Part shown: piece after piece, positions 47,663 through 59,216 of the stretch
Position numbering within the stretch: position 1 is the first letter of the stretch
Layout: each line of letters opens with the position of its first letter
Source: Typha latifolia
Taxonomy: Eukaryota > Streptophyta > Magnoliopsida > Poales > Typhaceae
Direction of reading: 5' to 3'
Length of the DNA: 64,000 nucleotides
NCBI GenBank assembly: GCA_019914945.1
Contig: CM034112.1
Coordinates: 3,805,001-3,869,000 of the forward strand
The notes under the pieces: model-generated
Databases searched by the model: none
What the model saw: the letters and a program-made list of their open reading frames with translations, nothing else
Told to the model about the DNA's origin: nothing
Translations under genes and position numbers: made by a program

Positions 47663-47767
47663 AGTCTTTAGTAAATTTTAGAATTTAAAACACTCAAAAG
47701 GAGTAGGGCAAATATAAACAGTCTTAAGTAAATTTTAAAACTTAAAACACTCAAACGGAATAGGTGA
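47663..47767. repeat. 57-bp tandem duplication
   Basis: Two similar units start at 47663 and 47720, sharing AGTAAATTTTA and AACACTCAAA blocks, directly right of the MITE. Confidence 0.75.
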
Positions 47768-47885
47768 AAATTCTTTTCATCATACTAGTTCTTTTTATTT
47801 TCTTTTTGAATGTCTATAAAGCTTATTGATTGAACCAAAACAGACCCTCTTGATATATTAACTGGACAAAGGGTTCGCACTACCA

Positions 47886-48172
47886 TAATTTTATTCTCAT
47901 CATTAGAAAAAATAATTCTATTAACACAGCATGCAACTCTTATCGTGAGATAGTATAACTCAATCACTGAGTTATAATGATTAACTGTAAGTCTTTTTAC
48001 CTAAAATGATGGTAGTACGAGTACCTAAAATAATTTTATTCTCATCATTAGAAAAAATAATTATATTAACACAGCATGTAACCTCTTATCGTGAGATAGT
48101 ATGACTCAATTACTCAGTTGTAATGGTTAACTATAAGTCATTTTACCTAAAATGATGGTAGTACGAGTACTC
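47886..48172. repeat. 145-bp tandem duplication
   Basis: Two copies start at 47886 and 48031 with the same TAATTTTATTCTCATCATTA, ACAGCATG, TCTTATCGTGAGATAGTAT and CTAAAATGATGGTAGTACGA blocks. They differ at about ten positions. No coding content was recognised. Confidence 0.88.
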
Positions 48173-49785
48173 ATGGTTTATTTACTATTCAGTAGGTCAA
48201 ATTATACACAGAAAAGTAGAAGACGAGACAAATAAATCAAAGATTGAAAGTTCCATGTAACACGTAAATTGAGCACTTTAATAAAATAGAGAAATTTATC
48301 AAAAAAATCATATATTTTTCTTTTGTTGGATTTTGTATTTGATAATTTGTGTACAAAATTCTACTTATGTATTTAGATTTTTATGTATAAGTAGGATGTA
48401 AGAAATCAAGGAATTTATAAGTGCCACTTATTTGGGGCTAGCACCCAAGTTATTCTACATAAATATCTTTAAATACATTTAGAACATTTCCAATACAAGA
48501 GCGTTTCAAAAACATTTGAATGGTTCTAGAAAGAGTATACTACTGTGTCCGCATTCTATAAATGTTTGGATGCTTGATAAATTCTGAAAACTTTTGAAAT
48601 TATATTTGAAAAGATTTGAAGGTGATTTGAAATTTCTAGCTAGTATGGTTGAAAAAGATTTTTTTTACTAAGAAAGGCTATTTTGTAAAAGAGGTTTTGG
48701 AGATCTCTTCTACATCGGAACCCTAAAAATTTTATTGAAATTGAGAAAAAATTATTTTTGTCCAAGATCTTATATTACTGATCAAATACAATGTGAAGAT
48801 TTTGAAGGTTCTACAAATGTTCATCTACATCATCTTGAGAAAATACTAAGATATGAACTTGTTGACTTCTAGGTTCTAGCAAAGGCAAGAATAATTTCAA
48901 ACATTAACCATTAGTGTCGATTGACCAGGATTAGATGAGGCAGAGCTTAGTGACAGTGAGCTCAAGGCGAAGCTTGGTGAGATACGTTATAAGTATATCT
49001 TGTATCTATATTTAATAGTGCATTAATTTTAATTCGTGGGGAAACCAAACACCATAAAAATATTCTATTAATTAGAGATATTTTATATCTAAATAACTAA
49101 AATGCCCTTAATATATGTTAGGTTTAGTTTAGTTAGGTTGAGTTGAGTTAGCATAAATTGAGTAAGTATAATTTAGCTCCGTATATTTTTATAATCTTCT
49201 TAGTAAATTTACTAAATTAGATGTTTGATTAAATTTAATTTATTTAAATAGAGGGTGCCATTGGACTATCTTTTGAGATGATATAAATTAAGGAAAAAAA
49301 GATATTTTATTTTTTCTAAAATTAAAATAAATATCTTTTGATTTGGCATAAAAATATTTTGATGAGATAAATATAATTGTTTAAAAATTAAATTGATAAT
49401 TTGGATTAGTACAGTGAAAAATATAAGGTGTTACTCTGAAACGATAGGTTGCATTCTAGAATAAAAAAGTAATAATTTCCCAAATGAACGGGAGCTGACT
49501 GCTGAGGCAATTCATCAAACATCTGGGGCCCAGCCCAGATCCGATTAAATCCGAAATGGTCCCTCTAATTTATGAAGCACATTAAAATGGCATCAAACAA
49601 ACGGAGGCGACGATCCTGCCTGCCTCTGTACACATCTGCATCACTTAATCAAGTAGGAATCTAAACATATCACTTAATTAAGTAGGATTCTAAACATATT
49701 ACCCGTTATTAGTAAACAAAAGGAAAAAAACGAAACCGCGAAGCACTCCGACAGAGACGACGAACAAGTGGTAAAGTTACCTTCC

Positions 49786-51915
49786 TCACACGCTGAGGCA
49801 CCTCATGAACTCCCACTCCTCTTCGTCATAGCCACACCCTTCTCCTCCTTCTTCCTCCACGCCGTTAGAGGAGACCTCCGAGATGAGGTACGGCATGGAG
49901 CGAAAGGCGCTGGCGATGGCGGCGATAGCAGCAACAGCGACATTGGGGGCGTTGTACTCCCCGGTGCGCCGCTTGAGCGTGTCGAACATGAGCTCGGGCT
50001 CGTGCTGCATCGCTCGCAGGACGTCAGCGCACGCCGGCCCCGGCACCGCCCGCGTCACCGCGAAGCAGTGCGGCCCGTCGCTCTGCGACACGCGCACGAC
50101 GCTCGGACCACCGAATAGATTGTGCAGCCCTCCGAGCGCCTCCTGGTAAGCCCCACCCAAGAACATTCCCAAATAGTAGCCGCCGCCACCATTGCCACAG
50201 CCGAGCTCGTGCAATGGGAGGCTCGACCTCCCTCCGATAAACTTATCTACCTTCCCGTCGCTATCGCAGGTGAGGTCGGATAACACCGAGTTAACCGTCG
50301 GCTGCTGGCCGAGGCGGTGGATCGGCATGATGGGAAAGAGCTGCCCGATCGCCCAGAAGTCCGGGATCGAGGTGAAGAGAGAGAGATTTACGTGGTAAGT
50401 TCGAACCGGCTCGTCAGCGCCTATCTCCCGGGTGACGAGATCGCATAGCCCATCTACGGCAGCGAGGTGTTCGAGCCCGAGTACGCCTTCCTTGAACTGG
50501 TCGACGCACCGCCGCTTCAGCTGTTCGGCGTAGACCACGCAGGTCTCGAATTCGCCGACAACGGCAGCCGCCAAAAGATTGCGGTAGTCGGCGCAGGCGT
50601 CATCGGCTAGTTCGTTGAGGTAGTACCTGAGGTTCGGTTCCGGCTCGACGACGGCGTGGGAGGTGGAGGATATGGCCTCGAAGACGAGAACAGAGTGGTG
50701 GGAGACGAGAGCTCGGCCGCTCTCGCTGCAGAGTATTGGGTGCTTCACTCCCTTCTGGTCGCACGCAAGCTGCACGGCGCGGACGACGGCGTCGGCGTAG
50801 TCGCCGAGGCCGTAGCCGACAGACATGTCGGAGCAGGTGGAGTGGGAGCCGTCGTAGTCGATGCCGAGCCCGCCGCCAACGTCGATCACGCGCATTGCGG
50901 CGCCCAGCCGAGCGAGCTCGCAATAAACACGCGCAGCCTCGCCAACGCCGTCAGCGAGCAGCGATGTCGACGGGATCTGCGAGCCGATGTGGAAGTGGAG
51001 GAGCTGAAGGCAGTCGAGCATCTCGAGCCGCCTCAGTTTCGCGGCGACCGACAAGATCTGGGTCGTGGTGAGCCCGAACTTTCCCTTCTCGCCTGATGTG
51101 GATCCGAAATGGCCCGAGTGCTTGGTCCGGAGCTTGGCGCGCAGTCCGATGACTGGACGAATTTCGAGCCTTTTCGCAGCTTCTACGACGATGTCGAGCT
51201 CCTCCTCTTGCTCGAGGACGATGACGACGTTGAGGCCCATCGCCCGCGCCATGAGGGCGAGCGACACGTACTCCGCGTCCTTGTAGCCGTTGCATACGAG
51301 GAACGCATCGGGGCTCCCACGTGCGAGGCAGCTCATCGCGAGGAGGAGCTCGGGCTTGGACCCGGCCTCGAGGCCGAACCGGAAGGGGAAGCCGAATTCC
51401 ACCACGTCCTCCACGATGAAACGGTCCTGATTGCATTTAACCGGGTAGACACCCTGGTAATGCGACCCGTAGCCGTTGGATCGTATCGCAGCGTCGAAGG
51501 CGGCTTGGAGGGATTCGAGCCGGTTCTTGAGGACGTCCGGGAACCGGACGATTAAAGGGAGCTGTAGACCGAGACCGCCGGAGATCTTGGGATCGGAGGA
51601 TTTCTTTACAACCTTCATAAGATCGATCTCTTGGTGAGGACGGGTTGCGGCGCCATGAGGCCGGACGGCGACGTTTCCGGCGGAGTTAACGGAGAAGTAG
51701 GGGGCGCCCCAGCCTTCTATCTTGTAGAGCGCGGCGGAGAGGTCGGTGGACCAGGGGGTAAGGAGCAGGCTGCGGTGGTCTACGGCGGCGCCGCCGTTCG
51801 CCGGCATCGGAGAGCTGCCGGGAAATGGTCCCGGCGCAGGAAGAGAGCCATCCCAGGAAAAGCCGTAGCCAGGACGGGGGAGGACCGCAGCATCCACGCA
51901 CGCCATGGCCGGCAT
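49786..51915 (-). CDS. ADC: Arginine decarboxylase (PLP-dependent, biosynthetic, plant ADC)
   Basis: Intronless, 709 residues, close to plant ADCs (about 700). Converts arginine to agmatine and CO2, the first step of the ADC route to putrescine, spermidine and spermine; plant ADC is reported in plastid and cytosol. It has the N-terminal [10 protein letters not shown] (family MPA-ACVD), PLP lysine K160 in [16 protein letters not shown] (307-315), phosphate-binding [10 protein letters not shown] (347-356), [16 protein letters not shown] (397-412), [20 protein letters not shown] (510-529), catalytic-type Cys550 in DLTCDSDG, and [13 protein letters not shown] (580-592). The start at 51915 matches the family; an ATG three codons on (51906, GCCATGGCG) has a stronger context. 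Coding sequence is far more GC-rich than its surroundings. Long open frames on the plus strand here are shadows. Confidence 0.97.
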   Translation of the reverse strand: MPAMACVDAAVLPRPGYGFSWDGSLPAPGPFPGSSPMPANGGAAVDHRSLLLTPWSTDLSAALYKIEGWGAPYFSVNSAGNVAVRPHGAATRPHQEIDLMKVVKKSSDPKISGGLGLQLPLIVRFPDVLKNRLESLQAAFDAAIRSNGYGSHYQGVYPVKCNQDRFIVEDVVEFGFPFRFGLEAGSKPELLLAMSCLARGSPDAFLVCNGYKDAEYVSLALMARAMGLNVVIVLEQEEELDIVVEAAKRLEIRPVIGLRAKLRTKHSGHFGSTSGEKGKFGLTTTQILSVAAKLRRLEMLDCLQLLHFHIGSQIPSTSLLADGVGEAARVYCELARLGAAMRVIDVGGGLGIDYDGSHSTCSDMSVGYGLGDYADAVVRAVQLACDQKGVKHPILCSESGRALVSHHSVLVFEAISSTSHAVVEPEPNLRYYLNELADDACADYRNLLAAAVVGEFETCVVYAEQLKRRCVDQFKEGVLGLEHLAAVDGLCDLVTREIGADEPVRTYHVNLSLFTSIPDFWAIGQLFPIMPIHRLGQQPTVNSVLSDLTCDSDGKVDKFIGGRSSLPLHELGCGNGGGGYYLGMFLGGAYQEALGGLHNLFGGPSVVRVSQSDGPHCFAVTRAVPGPACADVLRAMQHEPELMFDTLKRRTGEYNAPNVAVAAIAAIASAFRSMPYLISEVSSNGVEEEGGEGCGYDEEEWEFMRCLSV

Positions 51916-52278
51916 CTCTTCCCGATCGCAAAAGAATCAAAGAGAAAAAAGAAGCGGGGGTTCGATCGGGTCTAGAAGAAGGGGGCTTTAAAAGCCGCCG
52001 AGGCCGGAGCCCCGGCTACCCCCCCCAAAAGAAGCAAGAAGAAGCTAGAGACGAGGAGGGAAACCCTAGATCGCCGTCAAAAGCCTCCGATATCCCCACG
52101 CCGGGAATTCAGAAGAAGTTGGGATCGAAGAGATCGATCCAAAAATGGCAAGGAGAGAGAGGTAGAAGGCAAGGAGCGAAAGAGAGAGAGAGAGATCTAA
52201 GAGATGACGGAACTCTTAACGGAGGAGATCGTATAGAAAAAGAAGACTGGGCGAGAATTGCATGAGAGGCGAGGTGCG

Positions 52279-52286
52279 TTTATATA
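52279..52286 (-). promoter_or_regulatory. TATA box of the ADC gene
   Basis: TATATAAA on the minus strand lies about 365 bases upstream of the ADC start. Transcription would be expected to begin near 52255, giving a leader of about 340 bases. That leader has CT-rich runs and an eight-base G run on the coding strand but no ATG, so no upstream ORF is predicted in it. Confidence 0.7.
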
Positions 52287-52289
52287 GCG

Positions 52290-54093
52290 GAAAACCCCGA
52301 AAAAAAAAAGAAAAAAGAAAAGTAGCCGTTACTGAACCAGAGAAACTTTGAAAAGTTCTCCAATTTCTCGTTGGGAATATATCGAGGAGATTCGCTTCTC
52401 CGCGTCGAGTTGCCGCGTGGCTTTTTGGTTGGGCCCAGCGCCTCACCATCGCGGGACAAGTCCCGAGAACTTGTTACTCTCGTCTCCTCTCTAGAAATTA
52501 CGTGGCGTCTAATATTACTAATCTCGTCCGAAATATCGCGATCTGTTTGGGAATTATTTGATATTAGAAGACGGGCGTGAGGTCCGGAAAATATCGAGAC
52601 CTTATCTACGGGAGAAAACGTTCAAAGGACGTAATTAAGGGCAGTCCAGATTTTGACACGTGGACTTTGCTGCGGATTCTGTTTCCACCCGGTGGGATGA
52701 ATCCGAGGGGGAAACGGAATAGGCCTCGAAGTAATCCCCGTGGCGCGCTCTAGACTTTGGAGACCGGCGCCTAATCCTTCTCATCTTTCGCAAATCACCG
52801 CCTCTAGTTTCTCCTTATTGCGTAGACATCCCCATAGTCATACTTTTTTCATCTCAAACCCTCTGTTAGTTATTTCTCTTCTTAACTAAAAATTATAAAA
52901 AAAAATCTATGGCATCTTTAAAACGTTTAGCAGTTCGAACAAAAATCAATTTACCCTCCTAAATCAATTTAACAAAAGTAAAATTATTTAAGTTACTTTG
53001 TCATCTTTGTTAAAAATAATTCATTATTGAGATTTAAATCAAAATTCAAAGAAACTTAATATAAGATAAAGTCCTTGTGGTAAAGTCAATTTCGCGCTAA
53101 AACGTTCTAATTTTCTCTCTACTCCATAATGCAGCTAAATATTATATCTCAAAAAATTTCATAAACTACTACAAATACTATTTGAAAGCAAAAAAATAAA
53201 AATAAAAAGAAAAAAAAAATAACAATAGGGCCAATTACTATTTTTTTGGTCCAACTATTGACATAAATTCTTTTAGGGTTCTATTATATTATGATAAAGA
53301 TCATGGCTTTAAATCTCGCCCTTGCTTATGATCTATCAAATAAACGCATTCTATGGAATCTTACAAATTTATGATAAAATGAGGGAACAACATGCAAAAA
53401 TGACAAAACGAGGGTGTTTATGGCAATAAGTAAAACCATAGGTGGCGATATGCAGAAAGACACAAAAGTATGGAAATTAATAGCAGGAGTGGGACCCAAT
53501 CGGGAAGGCCGCGGCGGACGGGTCCCACAACAGTGGACACGTCTCGTGGCTTTCTCTTTCTCCCGCCGCGGCAGGGGGGGAGGTGCACGTAGGGAGGGTG
53601 CAAGTGGGCTGGGTGAGGATTAGGGGAGTTTTAATTTATTACCTACTCAAATATAGCCATCCTCCCAATTTATTACCTAAAAAGTCTTCCTTTAATTATG
53701 AGAAGTAGGTGAAAATTTGAAAGAAAAAAAAAGAAATTTCTTTTTATTTGTATTTATTTTTTATTCAAATTTAAATATCTAGTTTATTCAAATTAATAGA
53801 TAAATATAAAATAAGGAACAATAATCTCATAAGACAGTGACGAGTTCAACGTTTTGTAGAGTAAAGTGCTAAATAAGTTACGTAAAATTTTCTTTTAAGT
53901 TCAACGTTTTTTTTTATAGAGTTTGAGGACCACTTTAGCACTTTAGTCAAAAGCTTAGGATTAGTGTGTGAAAAGAATATCCAGAGATGATCTCGGCCGT
54001 TCAAACGGTACATCTGTGGAGTATCCATGGCGACATATATGAAAGAGGGAGTAAAAGGGGGAGGTCATTTGGCTACAGCCCAGAGGAAGGATG
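52290..54093. other. ADC upstream region and intergenic sequence
   Basis: Includes an ACACGTGG ABRE-type motif near 52658. At 53489-53528 there is an inverted pair GTGGGACCC ... GGGTCCCAC around a GC-rich centre, which resembles class I TCP sites. The remainder is AT-rich and holds no recognisable gene. Confidence 0.45.
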
Positions 54094-54308
54094 TTGATTG
54101 TTTGAATATTATGTGGGAAAGTTGGACACCCAACAGAAACTATCTTCTGGTAATTACGATCTAGCTCGGCTTGAATAGTATGCTTTGTTTAGCCTGACTT
54201 AAAAATAACATAGTTTTAAGCTTGGGCTTGGTTCATGCTCAGTTTGAGTTTGGCTCGAAAATAGTCTCGGGTTCGACTCAAGCTCAGCTTTACACCCTAG
54301 TTGATTGT
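54094..54308. other. hAT-terminus fragment between matching 8-mers
   Basis: The stretch ends CTCAGCTTTACACCCTAG, like the right terminus of the 31417-32251 hAT element, and contains GGCTCG-type motifs. TTGATTGT occurs directly after it (54301-54308) and also at 54094-54101. The left end lacks a matching inverted terminus, so this may be a deleted element or a chance match. Confidence 0.4.
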
Positions 54309-54849
54309 AAAGGCCAAATTAGTTCAACCTATATATTTGACTCATTTTGACTTAATGCCTTTTGTATTTTAAACATTTATTAGTTCACCTATGTATTGGC
54401 GCTAATATTTTTCTCCAATAAGTTGTGAAATAATTAAACTATCCCTACCATTCTTGTATTAGGTTATATTTTTATAGGGGTAATTAAGTCGATCTTTTCA
54501 TATCTCTGTTAACATAACTTCGTTAAGGACTGACTAATGTTTGTTTTATCCTTTTAACTTTCACAAGATGGATTGAAACTTAGTTACTCCTCAGTTAAAT
54601 ATTTAAAGCTATTAGAAAACAGTAATTTTTATCTTTTATGTTCCAACTATATAAAGTTTTAAGTTTAATTGTTTTATATTATTAACAATCTTTCCATATC
54701 CAATCTTGAAAAATCTACGGGGGTGTAAAGCGAGCAGAGCTGGCTTGATTTTTCAAATTTTTTTATAAAATATATATTAATTAATCTAGTTTGAGCTATA
54801 AAATTAATCTAGAAATATATCATATTAAAATTAAAAGAAATTTGTATAT

Positions 54850-55250
54850 AACACCCTACTTTTTAATAAAATTACGGTTTACACTCTATATTTTTACTAT
54901 TTGTAAATCAAGCCATGTAATTTAGCGAATATGTGTAGAAAACACTCTGGGTTAGATTTGCACTAATATCATAAAAATATTTCGTTAGATCGAGATATTT
55001 TATTTTTAAAATAATTAAAGTGCTATTATTTCTAAAATAACTAAAATGTCCTTAATATGATTTGGTTGAGGGTATTTTCATAATTTTTTTAGTATAGTTA
55101 ACTTAACCTAGAGATTCAGTTAAGTTTAACTAACAAATTTAACAACAGGAAATTTTCTGACATATTCGCTAATTTATAGGCCTCGATTTGTAAATAGTAA
55201 AATATAGTATGTAAATCATAATTTCATTAAAAGAATAAAATTTTCTAAAC
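54850..55250. mobile_element. MITE with about 85-bp inverted arms
   Basis: The left arm (about 54862-54945) and the reverse complement of about 55150-55235 match closely, sharing TTTACTATTTGTAAATC-type and TTAGCGAATATGT blocks. The interior is AT-rich and non-coding. GAGCTCG-rich patches at 54718-54750 and 55265-55350 outside it look like hAT termini. Exact limits are uncertain. Confidence 0.7.
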
Positions 55251-55431
55251 TTAAAAATATATTAAGCTATGAGCCGAAAAATAGCTAGCTCGATTTAGCT
55301 CGGTATATATTTCAAGCTGAGCTCGAGCTAAATTCTAAACGAGCCGAGCTCATGAGTCTTGGGGGCAGGTTTTTCTTTTGTTTTGTTTTCTTTTGACAAT
55401 ACACCAACCAATTCAATCACAGATGAATTAA

Positions 55432-55516
55432 CCTAATTAAGAGAAACCTAATTAAGAGAAAAAGTTCCTAATTAAGAGAAACCTAATTAAGAGAAACCTA
55501 ATTAAGAGAAAAAGTT
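55432..55516. repeat. 15-bp tandem repeat, five units
   Basis: CCTAATTAAGAGAAA is repeated five times, with AAGTT inserted after units 2 and 5. Confidence 0.95.
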
Positions 55517-55799
55517 ATCAAGACTTATAATCACATACAAAAGTCTTTAAGGGTTTACATTTATCACAAGAATCAATAAGATTCGAATCAGGGTTCTTTG
55601 ACATTCGACAAAAGAGAAGAAATTTGGCCAAGTTCACGTATGCAGCTCTGTTTGATGGTTGAAATTCTTGTCATGCCACTTTGTTCTCCAAGCACAAACA
55701 TCACATGTATGCATTATGCCTGGAACATGCTCTACGCCTAATCACTATAGTTGAATGTTACTTCAAGGTCAAGCAACATATCTACCTACAATTTAAAGA

Positions 55800-55802
<3 letters not shown>

Positions 55803-55830
<28 letters not shown>
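55803..55830. repeat. (TA)n microsatellite
   Basis: An uninterrupted TA run of about 14 units in AT-rich sequence; likely polymorphic. Confidence 0.9.
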
Positions 55831-55834
<4 letters not shown>

Positions 55835-56399
55835 ACATCCATAGTTTAGACTAAAATTTAGATTGTCTTTTTAAACTTTTAATATAACAAGATCGATTTT
55901 TTTGGGTTTTTCATTGATTAATTAGTAAAACTACAATTTTTGTGAAAAAGCTTTCTCATTTTTATTATTCTATAATTGCAAAATTTCTAAAATGTAACTT
56001 TGAAATTTGGTGTAACTAGGAGAGGGTAAAATTGTATCTTCCCTATAAAAGCCAATTTGGAGTAGAGAAGATCCTATGCAATCAAGTTTTTGAGAATTTT
56101 TTACAAGTTTTTTTTTTAATTTTTAGGAAAGAAGTGAAAACTTAAATAGTGTTATAGTAAAATCAATGCTGCTGGAAATCGAACGCAAAAATACCAATAC
56201 AACAACATGAATTTTTCTATTATTCTGAACAAAATCTCATTGAAGGAATTTCTTGCAACTTTAAGTTGGAATATTTTGCAAAATAATTTAACTCTAATTA
56301 ATCACATTAGAAAACATAGACCGTAACACATTTGTTTTATTAATAAATATTTAAATAAATATTAAATGCCATGGTTACATAGATGTGTAGGCAAGAAAA

Positions 56400-57140
56400 G
56401 GTAGTAAGTTAGGGGTAATAAGCATCCCAAATATAATATAGTAGATGTGAGTAATATAGTAAGAGGAGTAATTTTAAATGAGATGTAGAATATTTGAGAT
56501 GATCGTCTATGCTCCATGTCGACTGAAGATCGCCCCCTTATCATGTTAGAGAGGATAAGGGAATCAGTCTCAATCCACACATGTTGAGCTACTAGCCTTC
56601 TCATATTTTTAAGCGCGACTAACACATCCATGGGTTCTAAGCTAGAATCGAGTCAAGGGTAGTAATTCTAATTCCTGCAAAGAGAGGACTTCCATTAGAT
56701 GCCCTAATCATAAAATTGATTCCACTTATCTCACTGGGTCCTTTAAACTACTCATCCTTGTTGATTTTAACCCACCGAAGGGGAATGGGGTCCAATGACT
56801 CGTGAAATTGAGTGTAGTGGGTTTTGTAGTTTTTTTAGACTTTTGATCATAATATTCAACAGCAAAGCAAATAGTTTGATCACATACTTTAGCAACTGAT
56901 TCTTTTTCATTATTAAACCAGACAATATTTCTACGTTTCCAAATAGACCAATGAACAACAGCAATAATAACTAGAAAGACCTTAGTATCATCACCCAAGA
57001 GCCCACCATCAACGAAAATCCAATCGCCACTATCCTAAGAGTGCAAATCAGAGAACATAATGCCAAATTTGTTCTCGACAAAAAATCACATGGAGGTGGC
57101 AAAATCACAATGAAACAGATTTCCTATGGGAATTTTCTCC
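56400..57140 (-). pseudogene. LINE tail remnant (zf-RVT end and RVT_3 RNase H-like)
   Basis: On the minus strand, a zf-RVT-type end (DDTKVFLVIIAVVHWSIWKRRN, about 56930-57000) is followed by an RNase H-like RVT_3 segment (SHWTPFPFGGLK; MDVLVALKNMRR; QHVWIETDSLIL). Stops separate the pieces. It is oriented opposite to the other LINE remnants. The short frame at 57166-57417 has no recognisable domain. Confidence 0.75.
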
Positions 57141-57929
57141 TAGCATACTTTTTAAAGGGAGACTTTTAGTTTAGTCGGAATAGACAAAGCTCAAATGGAC
57201 TTCCAACCCTCCCAGGGAGAAGTTTGTCTAGATGAGAATCACCTAAGGAGTTAACAGATTTAGCACTAGTTGTGCACTTGGAAGAGCAGTCATGCCCAGT
57301 GATTAGGGCTAGCGCGATAGGTACATGGATTGTCGAGATGGCCACGCATAAAGCAGAACCAAATAGTTGGTTAATCACTTCCTCAGCCAAAACCCCATTA
57401 TGGATAAGACCCAACACTCTATTAACCTAATTGGTCTGATTCGCATTAATGGAGGTAGGTCATAGGTTCATAGTAAACCCATTTTAAATAATTCTAAGAA
57501 GGCTTATCCTAACCAAGGATGGACATCCCCATATTTGGCCACCAAGAGGTTAAAGCTGGTTTTCTCTAAAGCTGGTTTTCTCTATTCAAAATAGAGAGAA
57601 CTTTCTTTGCAACCAAAGAGAGATATGTGATACGCAAGCCCCAAAATGATTAACTCTCAAGGTGGCCTAACCATTTTTTGTTGACTCCTTGCTCCCTACT
57701 AAGGGTGATTGGGTGCTTTCTTGATTCGCTCATTGTATTACTTTTCATGTCTCCTTGAGCCTGAGGTGGCACCATTGCCTAGAGCTAGTTACCATTACCA
57801 AAGTCAACCAAATCAATGCTTTTGGGTTAGCATATTCTCTCTTGGGTCTTCCTAGGATCCTAATAGGGTTTTCTAGTGATTCTCCTCCTCCAAGTCCCCC
57901 CTGCCTCCCTCAAATCCCTGCTAGTCCTC

Positions 57930-58420
57930 TCAACTAATCTTAATTAGGCCCTCAGCCTTTGGAAGCCTCTCTATCGATTAAAGTGAATATTTTTCTCTAG
58001 TTGGTTGTTCTCAATAAAACCCGCAATGAGAACATTTTAGCTAGGAAAGGAATCATAGGGTCCTATCATTTTCCTTTGTGCAATGAAGCTCCGAAATTCC
58101 TCAACCACCTCCTATTGAACGATGAATTCACCCAGCTCTTTTTAAATATCTTTTTTTCTTCGCTAAGCATTTACTCTCTTCCTCCCATCCATTGTGTCTG
58201 ACTGGGCTCAATATAGGCGAGCCTTTGTTCCTACTCATCTTCGACACGTGACTGATCACCTCCTAGAGTTATTGTAGTGGGCTTTAGATAAGAAAGGATC
58301 ACAAAGTATTTTAGAGTGGGGTTCTTATCGTTTTTGGCCTTCAGATATCTCTTTCTAATATCTAAAAGCAATAAAGGCTATCCTTCTGTCTCGCTCACCG
58401 ACTTTTGATCATTTTTATCT
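57930..58420 (+). pseudogene. LINE zf-RVT fragment, plus strand
   Basis: The frame with LNKTRNENILARKGIIGSYH, LCNEAPKFLNHLLLND resembles the zf-RVT region found at the C-terminus of plant LINE ORF2 proteins. It is short, ends at a stop near 58200, and has no RT domain attached. Confidence 0.6.
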
Positions 58421-58421
58421 C

Positions 58422-59216
58422 CATTTTTCCTTTTTTTTATAAATTTTACTATTTGTTTTCTCTTATTTTTTTGTTCTTTCTTTTTGCTCCCTTTGTTTTT
58501 GAATAAATATAACTAGGCTTGACTTACTTTTCTAAAAGAAGATATTTTTTTCATCATTTCTAACAACTATCTACACCCTTGATTAGTATATATGACATGG
58601 CATCTCCTAATGACTCGTTAAGCATTGATGCCCAACGCTCTAGGTTTTGACTCACCTGGTCTCATGCACCAAAATAAGGGGAGATTTATGGATATATTAA
58701 TCTTAGCTTCACAATATTTTTATTAGAGTTCTATATATGCATGATTTAGATTTGTTGTGAGTTATTTTTATTCAGGCTGACCTAATTGCCCTACATATAT
58801 ATCAAAAAAGGATAGCCAACTTGTCTAGCCCCTTTATCTAACGTAAGGGCTTATTATCCATCAAAAAAGAAAAAAAATGCTTTCTAGAATATAGAGCCTA
58901 GCAATAAAAATCAAATAGAAAAAAAAACAAATCATAATTTACTCATAAACATAGTATATTTGTCATAGTTAATTTGCCTCCTTGTATTTTAAACTTTAAA
59001 TATTTAAATCCTCCATACAGTTTATATCAAATTGCAAAAATTAATTTTTTCATCCAAAAATAACCGTGTTTCATTGACGCCAATATTTTTTTATTATAAA
59101 TAAATTATAAAATGACCAAATTACTTTTACTATCTTCAAATCTCCCCTACAAAAAGGTGTTCAACAACAAATTTGCTGTGAAAAAAGATTTTAAGAAATT
59201 TTATTTTGATCAAAAT
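58422..59216. other. AT-rich stretch, probable remains of a Gypsy 5' LTR
   Basis: The end is set by a degenerate primer-binding site at about 59220. No clear LTR start or target duplication could be seen, and no gene is present. Confidence 0.35.

Larger units (their letters stand above)
46839..49785. other. Intergenic between the acyltransferase start and the ADC 3' end
   Basis: The first few hundred bases include the acyltransferase leader and promoter; the last about 250 are the likely ADC 3' UTR. Between them are a MITE, two tandem duplications (listed separately) and AT-rich sequence. No further gene was recognised. Confidence 0.5.

Noticed and set aside
52216..52263. 15-codon upstream ORF before ADC
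   Set aside because: Its ATG is only about 23 bases from the start of the TATA box, so it probably lies upstream of the transcription start. The remaining leader has no ATG.
49768..52265. Several long open frames on the plus strand and other frames across the ADC gene
   Set aside because: They are shadows of a GC-rich coding region; they have no family motifs, while the minus-strand frame shows every ADC motif.
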